DNA from: an uncultured Ignavibacteriota bacterium
GTDB taxonomy: Bacteria > Bacteroidota > Ignavibacteria > UBA10030 > UBA8401
Reading direction: 5' to 3'
Length of the DNA: 64,000 bases
Assembly (NCBI GenBank): GCA_903884005.1
Contig: CAISDA010000008.1
Span: forward strand, 1 to 64,000
Positions 44,151 through 54,296 of this stretch are shown here, one piece after another. Under the pieces are notes generated by a model. It saw only the letters and a program-made list of their open reading frames with translations. It was not told where the DNA came from and made no database searches. Numbering within the stretch: the first letter of the stretch is position 1; the number at the start of each line of letters is the position of its first letter. Position numbers and translations under genes: made by a program.

Positions 44151-46220
44151 TCACTTCTCGAATTCCTGATTCCGCAGCATCTTCGTCATGTCGTACGGCG
44201 CCGGATCGCCGCCGAGATACCGCTGAAACCAATCCAGATGCGCATTGTAATAGAGCGGCATGGACTTCACCCCGTTGGGCCAGTGCCCGTCGTTCGGGAA
44301 GACGATCAACCGCGATGGCACGTTCATCAACTGGAGATCGGTGAAAAATTCCAGGCTCTGATTGTATGACACTCTATAATCGCGCTCCCCGGTGATGACG
44401 AGGCAGGGAGTCTTGAAGTTTTTCACATACCGGTTCGGCGACCATTGTTCGTACATGCCGCTTTCCCACGGCAGGCCGTTGAGTTCCCATTGCGGGAACC
44501 ATAACTCTTCCGTCGTGCCATGCATCGCTTTCAGGTCGTACACTCCCATCATCGATGCGATGGCCTTGAACCTGGTCGTGTGTCCTTCAAGCCACATCAT
44601 AAAATATCCTCCATACGACCACCCCATCGCTCCCATGCGGTCCTTGTCCACGAACGGCATTTTTTCGAGCGAATCAGCGACCGCCATCACATCGGTGTAG
44701 ACCTTGCCGCCCCAGTCTTTCGAAATGGCTGCAGTGAACTCCTGCCCGTACCCCGTCGAACCGGCCGGATTGCAGAACGCCACGATGTAGCCCGAACCCG
44801 GATAGACCTGCCAGTCTCCTCTGAATGCGTCGGCCCACTGCGATTGCGGCCCGCCATGGACGTTCAAAATGAGCGGATATTTTTTTGACGGGTCAAAATT
44901 GTGCGGCGTCACAAGGAACGTATGGATCGGCTTTCCCGTGGGCGATTGGATCCACAATTCCCGCGCGGGCCGAATGTCCACCGAATCTTCGACCGCTTTG
45001 TTAAAGACTGTCAATCGCCGAACCCCTTTCCCGTTCGTCCCTGCGCGGTAAAGTTCGACGGGTTCATTGATGGACCGGCGTGCGAAGATGATGAAGCTCC
45101 CGTCGGGCGAGACATCGAATGCATCGATGGACTTTGCATCGACGATCTGCGTGATCTCCTTGCTTGCGATGGTGACATTGAACACCGGTGTATGCGCCTT
45201 CACTTCGGCGAGAAAATAAATGCTGCGCGAATCGGGCGCCCATTGTATCTCGGTGATCCAATTGTCGAACCCTTCCGTCAGCACTGTCCGTGCGCCTGTG
45301 CTTCGCTCATATAACCCGATCCTGAAGCAGTCGGACTCATACCCCGGCGTCGCCTGAAGGCGGTATGCAATATACCTGCCGTCCGGTGAATACATCGGAG
45401 ACCCGTCGTACGCCGCATTGTCGCCCGTAATATTCTTCGGCGTTCCGCCTGTTGCAGGCACAATGTAGAGGTCCTTGTTCGTCGTCACCGCTTCGTTCTT
45501 GTCATGGTTCGATACAAAGCACACTTCCTTGCCGTCGGGAGCAACGGCATAGCCGCGTTCGCCCAGAGAGAATGCAGGCGCGTCGAAATCTCCCGGACTG
45601 AGGTCGATGTGCTTTTTTGTGTCGATGTCGAATGCGAATGTATGCGAGCGCGTGCCGTCTTTCCATTCCGTCCAGTGGCGGTACATCAGATGATCCGCCA
45701 TATGCGCCTTGAGCGGGCCCTTCTCTTTCGCATCGTTCGCTTTTTTGTTCATCGCATCGTCGGCGCCGTATTCCGGGTACACATCCGTGGAGAAGATGAA
45801 GTGTTTCCCGTCACCGGTCCATTCGGGGTCTGAAACGCCGGTGGAGATATTCGACAGTTTGGACGGTTCGCCGCCGTCGGCCGGAAGGAGCCAGGCCTGG
45901 GCGCCGTCTGCGCGTGTCGACGTGAACAGCAGCGACGTGCCATCGGGCGACCAGCGCGGACCATTATCGCCGGCCTTGTTGTCCGTCATGCGCCGGAGAC
46001 CGCTGCCGTCAACATTCATCACATAAATTTCTGAATTCGTTTTTCCGTCTTGTAAAAAACTTTCGGTCACCGTAAATGCCACGCGTTTTCCATCCGGCGC
46101 AATGCGTGGATCGGAAACGCTTTTGATCTTGTAGAGATCCTCGATTGCGAATGGCTTTTTCTGCCCATGCATCTGCTGCGCCGCAGCCACGATGAGCACG
46201 ATCATGATAATTTTTTTCAC
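44151..46220 (-). CDS. S9 family peptidase (prolyl oligopeptidase type), exported
   Basis: A 689-residue exported serine peptidase. The signal peptide is MKKIIMIVLIVAAAQQMHG. PD40 propeller motifs include RIAPDGKRVAFTV and YSPDGRYIAYRL. The catalytic half has GWSYGGYFMMW (Ser), TGERDYRVSY (Asp) and FPNDGHWPNG (His). It is 689 residues against 680 for the paralog at 29334, and the two share domain order and the spacer between propeller and hydrolase. It is last in the sua5 operon, 11 bases after rmlD-like. Confidence 0.93.
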   Translation of the reverse strand: MKKIIMIVLIVAAAQQMHGQKKPFAIEDLYKIKSVSDPRIAPDGKRVAFTVTESFLQDGKTNSEIYVMNVDGSGLRRMTDNKAGDNGPRWSPDGTSLLFTSTRADGAQAWLLPADGGEPSKLSNISTGVSDPEWTGDGKHFIFSTDVYPEYGADDAMNKKANDAKEKGPLKAHMADHLMYRHWTEWKDGTRSHTFAFDIDTKKHIDLSPGDFDAPAFSLGERGYAVAPDGKEVCFVSNHDKNEAVTTNKDLYIVPATGGTPKNITGDNAAYDGSPMYSPDGRYIAYRLQATPGYESDCFRIGLYERSTGARTVLTEGFDNWITEIQWAPDSRSIYFLAEVKAHTPVFNVTIASKEITQIVDAKSIDAFDVSPDGSFIIFARRSINEPVELYRAGTNGKGVRRLTVFNKAVEDSVDIRPARELWIQSPTGKPIHTFLVTPHNFDPSKKYPLILNVHGGPQSQWADAFRGDWQVYPGSGYIVAFCNPAGSTGYGQEFTAAISKDWGGKVYTDVMAVADSLEKMPFVDKDRMGAMGWSYGGYFMMWLEGHTTRFKAIASMMGVYDLKAMHGTTEELWFPQWELNGLPWESGMYEQWSPNRYVKNFKTPCLVITGERDYRVSYNQSLEFFTDLQLMNVPSRLIVFPNDGHWPNGVKSMPLYYNAHLDWFQRYLGGDPAPYDMTKMLRNQEFEK

Positions 46221-46231
46221 TGTGAATCCTT

Positions 46232-47107
46232 TTATTGGATAGTATTTTTGTAGTGTGCATTCAAAAATTTTACGAGCGCCTCTTTCCAGTGCGTCATCGG
46301 TTGAACATTCGGCAAACGATTATAGTGCGCGTTGTCCAGGACGGAATAAAACGGCCGTTTCACCGGCGAGGCGAATTCCTTGACGCTCGTCTCTACAAGC
46401 GGTGTTGTTAATTCCAGCGTGTCCCAAATCGTCCGCGCAAATTCGAACCAGGAGCATTCGCCTTCGCTGACGAGATGGTATAATCCCATCTCGCCCGACC
46501 TGAGTATCGCCAACGATTTTTCGGCGATCTCCGATGTCGGCGTGGGCGAGAGTATCTCGTCCGTGACGACGCGCACCTCCGGCTTTTCGGCGGCCAGCTT
46601 CACCATGATGCTCACGAAATTGTTCCCCTTCATCATCGAAGGGATGCGTCCATAGATTCCCGACAGGCGGATCACGATCCCGCGCGGAGAATAATTCAGT
46701 GCAAAATATTCCCCCGTGAGTTTTGATGCGGCATACACGTTTAACGGATTCGGCGCGTCGGTTTCCACATAGGGAGCCTGTTTTTTGCCATCGAACACAT
46801 AATCCGTACTGTAATGGACATGCACAAAGCCGAGCTGCTCCGAGAGCTTCGCAATATTCAGCGGCCCCCTCGCATTGACGGCGAATGCCTGGTCGATCTC
46901 CGTTTCACACTTCGGCACGTTATGGAATGCGGCCGCGTTAAACACCGCATCCGGCTTCGCCGCTGTCAGGGCGGCTGCGGCGGAGTCCCACTCTTCAATG
47001 TGTATGTCTCCATAAGTCAGGGGTATGACCTCGTGCCCCTCCCGCGCGCATTGTTCCACGAGGTCTGTGCCAAGCTGTCCGTCTGCGCCGATGATTGCAA
47101 TTCGCAT
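46232..47107 (-). CDS. dTDP-4-dehydrorhamnose reductase-like protein (RmlD family)
   Basis: A 291-residue short-chain dehydrogenase. MRIAIIGADGQLGTDL is the RmlD-type nucleotide-binding motif, VHYSTDYVFDG carries the catalytic Thr region, and VYAASKLTGE is YxxxK-like. The C-terminal substrate domain ends with HWKEALVKFLNAH. In the classical pathway it makes dTDP-L-rhamnose, but rmlA, rmlB and rmlC are not in this window. The neighbour is a GHMP kinase, so another deoxysugar or heptose path is possible. Confidence 0.87.
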   Translation of the reverse strand: MRIAIIGADGQLGTDLVEQCAREGHEVIPLTYGDIHIEEWDSAAAALTAAKPDAVFNAAAFHNVPKCETEIDQAFAVNARGPLNIAKLSEQLGFVHVHYSTDYVFDGKKQAPYVETDAPNPLNVYAASKLTGEYFALNYSPRGIVIRLSGIYGRIPSMMKGNNFVSIMVKLAAEKPEVRVVTDEILSPTPTSEIAEKSLAILRSGEMGLYHLVSEGECSWFEFARTIWDTLELTTPLVETSVKEFASPVKRPFYSVLDNAHYNRLPNVQPMTHWKEALVKFLNAHYKNTIQ

Positions 47108-47128
47108 AAACTCTTTCTGTCGTGTATG

Positions 47129-48178
47129 TTATGGGCTGGTTCGTTCCCATGTTCTCACGCCGTAACGGCTGAGGTAGATGGGAATGTTTTTGAATTTCAA
47201 ATTTTCTTCTTCTATGGCGCGGATCATTGCGCGCTTTTCCGACGACCGGTCTCCGCACAGCAGCGTAAGCGACCCCCCGGCGCCTCCTGCTCCGTTGACT
47301 TTCCATCCCAGCGCATTGTGCCCGCGTGCGATCTCGATAATACGGAGCATCTCGGCGCAGACGAGGTCCGGATGAAGCCGTTGCTGGGCGTCCGTATTGT
47401 CGATCATTGCTTTCCCAAGCTGCCGGAAATCGCCGGCATACACCGCATCGCGCGAGCGTCCAGCGGTCAATCGCAGGTCCCGCAGTTTTTCGCATTCCGG
47501 TCCGGCGTCCTCAAGATCGCGGATCACGGTTTTATGGACGTCCGACGAGCTGTGCGGCGAACCAAGATAGATCAATGCCAGTCGCCTCTCCAGTTCCCAC
47601 CATACCGCGTTCGGGGGCTGGATCTGCGACACTGCGGCGTGCGGGAATTTATGCATCTCGATGAAATTAATGCCTCCGAATGCCGAGCACAACTGATCCT
47701 GTATGCCGCACTGCAGTCCCAGCATCGATGTCTCGATGAAGTGCGCCGCATACGCGATCTCGTGTGCCGTCCGCTGTCCCGGTGTGATCCGGTCGAGCGC
47801 TGCGATGAGCGCCACCGTCACGGCTGCGGAGGTGCCGGTGGATGCGCCGGCGGGAGCCTCCGAAAACAGCGACACGCGGAAGGAATAATCGTCCGGCACC
47901 TGCATGTATTCGATCGCCGCCTCGAGCAGCGGGTGTTTGTTCCATCCCTTGCGACCGGGCTCCAGTTCATACCGGTCCCCGAAATTTTCGGCCTCGATGA
48001 TGATGCGCTGGTGCTTCTCATCATGCGCGAAGATTTCCACCTGCGCTTCGGCATACGGGTACACGCCGATATTGAATATCTTCCCGTATTCTGCGAACCA
48101 CGTGTCGGTCCAGCCCCCATTGTCGCAAATGCGTATGGGAGCCGCACTGTTGATAATGCGTATGCGGTCGTTGTTCAT
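47129..48178 (-). CDS. GHMP-family sugar kinase (HddA-like)
   Basis: A 349-residue cytoplasmic kinase. The N-terminal substrate motif is SAAPIRICDNGGWTDTW, the ATP-binding GHMP motif is SEAPAGASTGTSAAVTVAL, and the C-terminal motif is GWKVNGAGGAGGSLTLL. This pattern fits D-glycero-alpha-D-manno-heptose 7-phosphate kinase, or L-fucose and arabinose kinases; the exact sugar is not certain. It begins 9 bases after the end of sua5 and is 21 bases before the RmlD-like gene. Confidence 0.88.
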   Translation of the reverse strand: MNNDRIRIINSAAPIRICDNGGWTDTWFAEYGKIFNIGVYPYAEAQVEIFAHDEKHQRIIIEAENFGDRYELEPGRKGWNKHPLLEAAIEYMQVPDDYSFRVSLFSEAPAGASTGTSAAVTVALIAALDRITPGQRTAHEIAYAAHFIETSMLGLQCGIQDQLCSAFGGINFIEMHKFPHAAVSQIQPPNAVWWELERRLALIYLGSPHSSSDVHKTVIRDLEDAGPECEKLRDLRLTAGRSRDAVYAGDFRQLGKAMIDNTDAQQRLHPDLVCAEMLRIIEIARGHNALGWKVNGAGGAGGSLTLLCGDRSSEKRAMIRAIEEENLKFKNIPIYLSRYGVRTWERTSP

Positions 48179-48187
48179 TGTGCCCTG

Positions 48188-49150
48188 TCAGTTGTGAGCA
48201 GCTCGGTGTATCCTGTCCATCAATGCCCTGCCGATCCCTTCCTCGCCGACCTCTTCGCAATAGATCGTTGCAACGTTCTTCTTGTCGCACTGCCGGAAAA
48301 ATGAAAATACCGACCGTGCATATTCGCGCATATTCGCGCAGAGCAGCACCGATGCGAACGTGCGCACATGCATCGGCGTGTGGATCCCGATGTATGCCGA
48401 GTCTTCGCCCGGGAGCAGTATCGGCATCGTGAGCGCCGAGGTGACGATTACGCGCGCCCGCGGCGAGTAATGGCGGTACTTCATGCCCGGACTCTTCGGT
48501 GCGACGACGGAGGTCTGTGCATAGACCGTCGTCATCGGCAGCACTGCTTGCAGCTGCTCAAGCGTCACTGCGCCCGAGCGCAACACTACGGGATGTGCGC
48601 CTGTGCAATCGACCACGGTCGATTCCAAGCCCACATCGGTCCTCGTGCCCTTGAGCACGCAGCCGATCCGGCCGTCCAGATCGTCGCGCACGGTTTGCCA
48701 TGAGGTCGGACTCGGCTTGCCTGAAATGTTCGCCGACGGCGCCGCTACCGGTACGCCGCATGCCTCTAAAAATCGCTGCGCCCCCTCGTGACGCGGCATT
48801 CGTATCCCAATCGTCTGCAGCCCCGCCGATACCAGCGGCGAGATCGCCTTCAATTTCGGCACGATGACGGTGACGGGGCCTGGAAAAAAATTATCAATGA
48901 TTGTTTGCGCCGCCGGTGTGATCGTGCGTGCGAGTAGGCCTATTTGGCCGATGGTCGATATGTGGACGATCAGCGGATTGTCTGCCGGCCGGCCTTTTGC
49001 CTCGAAGATTTTTTTCAACGCCGCTTCGCTGAAGACATTCGCGCCGAGTCCATACACAGTCTCTGTGGGGAATGCTACGACGCTATCGTGAAGGATGAAC
49101 TCCGCGGCTGTGCGTGCCGAACGTGTATAGACTGTGTGAAGTGTTTTCAT
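48188..49150 (-). CDS. L-threonylcarbamoyladenylate synthase, Sua5 type
   Basis: A 320-residue protein that makes threonylcarbamoyl-AMP for the t6A37 tRNA modification. The YrdC domain (residues ~10-195) has VAFPTETVYGLGANVF, AKGRPADNPLIVHI and VPVAAPSANISGKPSPT. An extra C-terminal Sua5 domain follows, from about residue 220 (SPGMKYRHYSPRARV). The ATG at 49150 gives the normal family start; the longer frame from 49228 adds an odd hydrophobic stretch. It opens the operon with the sugar kinase, reductase and peptidase. Confidence 0.93.
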   Translation of the reverse strand: MKTLHTVYTRSARTAAEFILHDSVVAFPTETVYGLGANVFSEAALKKIFEAKGRPADNPLIVHISTIGQIGLLARTITPAAQTIIDNFFPGPVTVIVPKLKAISPLVSAGLQTIGIRMPRHEGAQRFLEACGVPVAAPSANISGKPSPTSWQTVRDDLDGRIGCVLKGTRTDVGLESTVVDCTGAHPVVLRSGAVTLEQLQAVLPMTTVYAQTSVVAPKSPGMKYRHYSPRARVIVTSALTMPILLPGEDSAYIGIHTPMHVRTFASVLLCANMREYARSVFSFFRQCDKKNVATIYCEEVGEEGIGRALMDRIHRAAHN

Positions 49151-49241
49151 CAAGGAAATATACAAAAAATTGTAAATAACTGTGAATTTTCTTTTATTAT
49201 GTGAATGTGAATTTGGTGCACAAAACAATCATGAGGAATAT

Positions 49242-51242
49242 ATGCTTATGGCGTTGATGGTGGCGGCAATGACGATGGGGGCGGGGGGGGCTTCGACAAC
49301 GAACAACGGCGCTCCGTTCCTGCACAATATTTCGACGGCAGCCGAATTTTCGGCTGTCCAGGAAGTTCGGCTTGCGCGCGCTCAGCAACTGCTGAACGAG
49401 CTCACAGCCGCCACAGGCGCACGAACGGTCGCCGCAACGCTCTCGAGCTACGATGCCCTACTGGCGGAACTCGACGCGGCGGGTTCGCAGGCGAGCCTCC
49501 TTGAACAAGTGCATCCCGATTCAGCCATGCGCAGTGCCGCCGAAACATTCACACAGAAAATATCGGCATTTGGGTCGGAACTGTCGCTCAACCGCAGCGT
49601 GTACGAGGCGCTCCGTGCGATCGATTTGTCGGGTGCCGATGCGGTGACAAAATTTTATGTCGAAAAATCGCTCCGCGATTTCCGCCTCGCCGGCGTGGAC
49701 AAGGACGATTCCACGCGTGCCAGGATCAAATCGCTTCGCGACGAACTCGTGCTCATCGGACAGGACTTCGCGCGCAATATCCGCGACGACGTCCGCATTG
49801 TGTACGCAAACAGCGTCGCCGAACTCGATGGACTGCCGCAGGATTATATCGATCGCCACAAGCCGGAACCCGACGGCAGGATCAAACTCACCATCAACTA
49901 TCCCGATGCCATTCCCGTTTTCACCTATGCCAAGAGCGAACCGCTTCGCAAGCGCATGTACATGGAATACAACAACCGCGCTTTCCCGAAAAATGTCGAG
50001 GTCTTGAAGCGTCTACTCGCCAAACGGTACGAACTTGCCCGGCTCGTCGGCTTCGATAATTACGCCGCCTACGTGACCGCAGACAAGATGGTCGGTTCCG
50101 AGAAAGCTGCATCGACATTCATCGACCGCATCGCCGATGCGTCAGAGGTGCGCTCCCGCAAGGAATATCTGCAGGTGCTTGCCCGAAAGCGGCAGGACGA
50201 TCCGTCTGCCTCGGTGGTGAATTCGTGGGAGTCCGGGTATTATGCCGAACTCGTGCGCAAGGCCGAATATAATTTCGATGCGCAGTCCGTCCGTCCCTTC
50301 TTCCAGTACGACCGCGTGAAGCAGGGCGTGCTCGACGTGATGGGCACGCTGTTCGACGTCACGTTCAAACGAAATACGACCGCCCCCGTCTGGGAAAAGT
50401 CTGTCGAATGCTGGGAAATGTTCGAACACGACTCGCTCCTCGGCCGGTTTTATTTCGACATGCACCCCCGCGAAAACAAATACAATCATGCCGCCCAGTT
50501 CAATATCCGCAGCGGCATCGAAGGAAAACAGATCCCCGAAGCGGCACTGATCTGCAATTTTCCCGGCGGTATCGAGGGCGACCCGGGATTGATGGAACAT
50601 GGAGATGTCGAAACGTTCTTCCACGAGTTCGGCCATTTGCTCCATTCATTATTCGCCGGACGCCAGCCATGGATAGGAGTCAGCGGCATTCAAACAGAAT
50701 GGGACTTTGTTGAAGCGCCGTCGCAGCTTCTCGAGGAATGGGCATGGGATGCAGCCACACTCGCAACATTCGCCAAACAGTATCAAACGGGAGAGCCCGT
50801 ACCGGCGGCGCTTGTCCGGCAGATGAAGGCCGCCGAGGAGTTTGGAAAAGGAATAACCGTGCGTCAGCAAATGGCGTATGCGAAACTGTCTCTCTCGTGT
50901 TATGACCGCAAACCGGAAGAGGCGAATCTCGACGAGTTGACTAAAACGCTCCGCGCAAAATATATTCCCTTCCCGTTCGTCGAAGGCACGCACATGTATA
51001 CGTCGTTCGGCCACCTGGACGGCTACTCGGCGATTTATTACACCTATATGTGGTCTCTCGTGATCGCGAAAGACTTCTTCACACAGTTCGATCAAGCGCA
51101 TATGCTTGCTCCCGGTGTCGCTAAAAAATATCGCGACACGGTGCTCGCTCCCGGTGGTTCCCTGCCTGCGGCCGAGCTCGTTCGCCGCTTCCTGGGGCGC
51201 GATGTTAATTTCGACGGCTGGCAAAAATGGCTGGAACAATAA
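49242..51242 (+). CDS. M3 family zinc oligopeptidase
   Basis: A 666-residue thimet-type metallopeptidase. The zinc motif is FFHEFGHLLHSLF near residue 460, and the distal Glu is expected in PSQLLEEWAWD. HMYTSFGHLDGYSAIYYTYM is the conserved substrate-binding block. It digests short peptides, in the periplasm if the weak N-terminal signal (MLMALMVAAMTMGAGGAS) works. GAGGA lies 4 bases before the ATG. A G-run of 8 (49283-49290) in the signal region could slip. It is divergent from sua5. Confidence 0.92.
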   Translation: MLMALMVAAMTMGAGGASTTNNGAPFLHNISTAAEFSAVQEVRLARAQQLLNELTAATGARTVAATLSSYDALLAELDAAGSQASLLEQVHPDSAMRSAAETFTQKISAFGSELSLNRSVYEALRAIDLSGADAVTKFYVEKSLRDFRLAGVDKDDSTRARIKSLRDELVLIGQDFARNIRDDVRIVYANSVAELDGLPQDYIDRHKPEPDGRIKLTINYPDAIPVFTYAKSEPLRKRMYMEYNNRAFPKNVEVLKRLLAKRYELARLVGFDNYAAYVTADKMVGSEKAASTFIDRIADASEVRSRKEYLQVLARKRQDDPSASVVNSWESGYYAELVRKAEYNFDAQSVRPFFQYDRVKQGVLDVMGTLFDVTFKRNTTAPVWEKSVECWEMFEHDSLLGRFYFDMHPRENKYNHAAQFNIRSGIEGKQIPEAALICNFPGGIEGDPGLMEHGDVETFFHEFGHLLHSLFAGRQPWIGVSGIQTEWDFVEAPSQLLEEWAWDAATLATFAKQYQTGEPVPAALVRQMKAAEEFGKGITVRQQMAYAKLSLSCYDRKPEEANLDELTKTLRAKYIPFPFVEGTHMYTSFGHLDGYSAIYYTYMWSLVIAKDFFTQFDQAHMLAPGVAKKYRDTVLAPGGSLPAAELVRRFLGRDVNFDGWQKWLEQ

Positions 51243-51432
51243 GGATGCCTTAAAAAATTTCCCGAATGGAAAAGATAGTGATAAATTTTTATAGGGAAAT
51301 TTTGTATCTTATACAGATTTTATACGGTAGTGTGCCGATTCGACGTCTTGCGCCGCGTTTCACACTCTCCGCACTATTGTTCAATGACGATGATACATCA
51401 CTATACAATACACTGAAAGGTAGAATACAACT

Positions 51433-54183
51433 ATGCCCAAATATGTCTATTTCTTCGGCGCCGGTAAGGCCGAAGGTAAAGCTTCGATGAAGAATCTTCT
51501 CGGAGGAAAAGGCGCCAACCTCGCCGAGATGATCAACATCGGCCTGCCCGTTCCCGCGGGCTTCACCATCACAACCGAAGTCTGTACATACTATACCGCC
51601 AACAAGGGCGCGTATCCGAAGACGCTCAAAAGCGAAGTTGAAGCGGCAATGAAGAAGATGGAAAAAGCGATGGGTGCAAAATTCGGCGATGCGAAGAATC
51701 CGCTCCTCGTTTCCGTCCGCTCCGGTGCGCGCGCGTCCATGCCCGGCATGATGGACACGATTTTGAACCTCGGCCTTAACGATACCGTCGCCGAAGGGTT
51801 GGCCAAAAAAACAGGCAACGAACGCTTCGTATACGATTCGTACCGCCGTTTCGTGCAGATGTACGGCGATGTCGTGCTCGGCCTCCAGGCGACACACAAG
51901 GATGAGATCGATCCGTTCGAAGTCATCATCGAAGGAAAGAAAAAAGAAAAGGGCGTGCATCTCGATACCGAACTCAGCGCCGAAGATCTCAAGGATCTGG
52001 TGAAGCTCTTCAAGGAAGCCATCAAGAAAAAAACGGGCCATGACTTCCCGCAGGATCCGATGAAACAGATGTGGGGCGCGGCAAGCGCAGTGTTCAATTC
52101 ATGGAACAATGAGCGCGCCATCGCCTATCGTAAAATGTACGACATTCCCGAAGCGTGGGGAACAGCGGTGAACATCCAATCAATGGTGTTCGGCAATATG
52201 GGCCTCGATTCGGGCACGGGTGTCGCCTTCACGCGCGATGCTGCAACAGGCGAAAATTATTTCTACGGCGAATACCTCATGAACGCGCAGGGCGAAGATG
52301 TCGTTGCCGGCACGCGCACGCCGCTGCACATCTCGCAGCTCAAAACGGACGAACCGCGTCTCTACAAAGAACTCGATGCCGTCCGCAAGAAGCTCGAAAA
52401 ACATTATCGCGACATGATGGACGTTGAATTCACGATCCAGCAGGGCAAGCTCTACATGCTTCAATGCCGCGTCGGCAAGCGCACGGCGTTCGCCCAGATC
52501 AAAATCGCGGTAGACATGGTTGCCGAAAAATTGATCAACGACAAAGAAGCCATCTCGCGCATCGAGCCGGAAGATCTCAGCCAGCTGCTCCGGCCGATCT
52601 TCGACTTGAAGGAAAAAGCGGCAGCCATCAAAGCTGGACGCCTCCTCGTGAAAGGCCTGAACGCCGGACCGGGTGCGGCCACAGGACGCATCGTCTTTAA
52701 CGCTCCCGACGCCGAAGAATGGAAGAAGCGCGGCGAACTCGTGATCCTCACCCGCATCGAAACATCGCCGGAAGATATCAAGGGTATGGATGCATCGGAA
52801 GGCATCCTCACCGCACGCGGCGGCATGACGTCGCACGCAGCCCTCGTGGCGCGCCAGATGGGCAAAGTCTGCGTTGCAGGCTGTTCGTCGTTGAATATCG
52901 ACTATTCGACGCACACCATGGAAGTCAACGGCAAGGTCTTCAATGAAGGCGACTGGATCTCGATCGACGGCGCCACAGGCGAAGTGCTCGAAGGCAAGAT
53001 TCCCACGAAGCCGTCCGAAGTGCTTCAGGTGCTCGTGGACAAAACGCTCAACCCGAAAGATGCTCCCATCTATCAGCAGTATGCCAAGATCATGAGCTGG
53101 GCGGATAAGTATCGCCGCCTCAACATCCGCACCAACGCCGACCAGCCCGACCAGGCATTGAACGCCGTTGCGTTCGGCGCTGAAGGTATCGGCCTCTGCC
53201 GCACCGAACACATGTTCTTCGGCGAAGGCAAGATCGGTCCGATGCGCGAAATGATCCTTGCAGACACTGTTGAAGCCCGCAAGGCCGCACTGGCAAAATT
53301 GCTGCCGCTGCAGCGCGAAGATTTCGAAGGACTGTTCACGGCAATGGACGGCCGTCCCGTCACGATCCGTACGATCGATCCTCCTCTCCACGAATTTGTT
53401 CCCCACGAAGAAAAAGAACAGCGCGACCTGGCCGAACAAATGGGCATCAGCTTTGAAAAAGTGAAACAGCGGGTTGAAGGACTCCACGAATTCAATCCGA
53501 TGCTCGGCTTCCGCGGATGCCGCCTAGGCATCATTTTCCCCGAGATCACAGAGATGCAGGCGCGCGCCATTTTCGAAGCCGCCGCAAACGTGATCCTCAT
53601 GGGAAAGAAAGTGTCTCCCGAGATCATGATACCGCTCGTTGGTCATGTCAAGGAACTCGCTCACCAGTCGGCGATCGTTCGCCGTGTGGCAGCAGAAGTG
53701 ATGGCAGAAAAGAAGGTGAAGTTCAAATACCTGGTTGGTACCATGATCGAAGTTCCGCGCGGTGCGTTGACCGCCGACGAGATCGCGACAGTCGCCGAAT
53801 TCTTCAGCTTCGGCACGAACGATCTTACGCAGACAACCCTCGGCGTGAGCCGCGACGATGCTGCGCGCTTCCTGACGCCGTACGTGAAAGAGTACGAGAT
53901 CTACGCGAAAGATCCGTTCGAAGCCATCGATCGCAGCGGTGTCGGACAATTGATGAAGATCGCCATCGAAAAGGGCCGTTCAGTCAATCCCAATCTCAAG
54001 GTCGGCATCTGCGGTGAACACGGCGGCGAACCCTCGAGCGTCGAATTCTGCCATACGATCAATCAGAACTACGTGAGCTGCTCGCCGTTCCGTGTGCCGA
54101 TTGCACGTTTGGCTGCCGCGCGCGCTGCATTGAAAGACGTGCCGGCTGCCAAGAAGCCCGTAAAAAAGGCTAAGAAAAAATAA
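51433..54183 (+). CDS. ppdK: Pyruvate, phosphate dikinase
   Basis: A 916-residue enzyme that interconverts pyruvate, ATP and Pi with PEP, AMP and PPi. The ATP-grasp domain starts [12 protein letters not shown]; the swivel phosphohistidine domain has [19 protein letters not shown] with the catalytic His. The C-terminal PEP barrel ends with [15 protein letters not shown], holding the catalytic Cys. An extra Lys-rich tail ([10 protein letters not shown]) closes the protein. It allows gluconeogenesis or PPi-linked glycolysis and stands alone with its own terminator. Confidence 0.97.
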   Translation: MPKYVYFFGAGKAEGKASMKNLLGGKGANLAEMINIGLPVPAGFTITTEVCTYYTANKGAYPKTLKSEVEAAMKKMEKAMGAKFGDAKNPLLVSVRSGARASMPGMMDTILNLGLNDTVAEGLAKKTGNERFVYDSYRRFVQMYGDVVLGLQATHKDEIDPFEVIIEGKKKEKGVHLDTELSAEDLKDLVKLFKEAIKKKTGHDFPQDPMKQMWGAASAVFNSWNNERAIAYRKMYDIPEAWGTAVNIQSMVFGNMGLDSGTGVAFTRDAATGENYFYGEYLMNAQGEDVVAGTRTPLHISQLKTDEPRLYKELDAVRKKLEKHYRDMMDVEFTIQQGKLYMLQCRVGKRTAFAQIKIAVDMVAEKLINDKEAISRIEPEDLSQLLRPIFDLKEKAAAIKAGRLLVKGLNAGPGAATGRIVFNAPDAEEWKKRGELVILTRIETSPEDIKGMDASEGILTARGGMTSHAALVARQMGKVCVAGCSSLNIDYSTHTMEVNGKVFNEGDWISIDGATGEVLEGKIPTKPSEVLQVLVDKTLNPKDAPIYQQYAKIMSWADKYRRLNIRTNADQPDQALNAVAFGAEGIGLCRTEHMFFGEGKIGPMREMILADTVEARKAALAKLLPLQREDFEGLFTAMDGRPVTIRTIDPPLHEFVPHEEKEQRDLAEQMGISFEKVKQRVEGLHEFNPMLGFRGCRLGIIFPEITEMQARAIFEAAANVILMGKKVSPEIMIPLVGHVKELAHQSAIVRRVAAEVMAEKKVKFKYLVGTMIEVPRGALTADEIATVAEFFSFGTNDLTQTTLGVSRDDAARFLTPYVKEYEIYAKDPFEAIDRSGVGQLMKIAIEKGRSVNPNLKVGICGEHGGEPSSVEFCHTINQNYVSCSPFRVPIARLAAARAALKDVPAAKKPVKKAKKK

Positions 54184-54209
54184 ATCCTGATATGTGGTGT
54201 TTTAAAACA

Positions 54210-54245
54210 AATAACCCTCAAGGTCGTGTCGACTTGAGGGTTATT
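54210..54245. terminator. Bidirectional terminator after ppdK
   Basis: A 13-bp perfect stem (54210-54222 with 54233-54245) with a 10-base loop; it has T-rich ends on both strands and serves convergent genes. Confidence 0.9.
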
Positions 54246-54296
54246 TTGTTCCTATGTTGCCCGATATCCGGGTTGGCCAACCGCCGTGCTCTGAAT

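Noticed and set aside
46814-48304. A 496-codon plus-strand frame opposite rmlD-like and the GHMP kinase
   Set aside because: Spans two real genes and their gap on the opposite strand and has no family features.
48320-48339. A 10-base direct repeat (ATATTCGCGC twice) in sua5
   Set aside because: In frame within the coding sequence and only two units; no sign of function.
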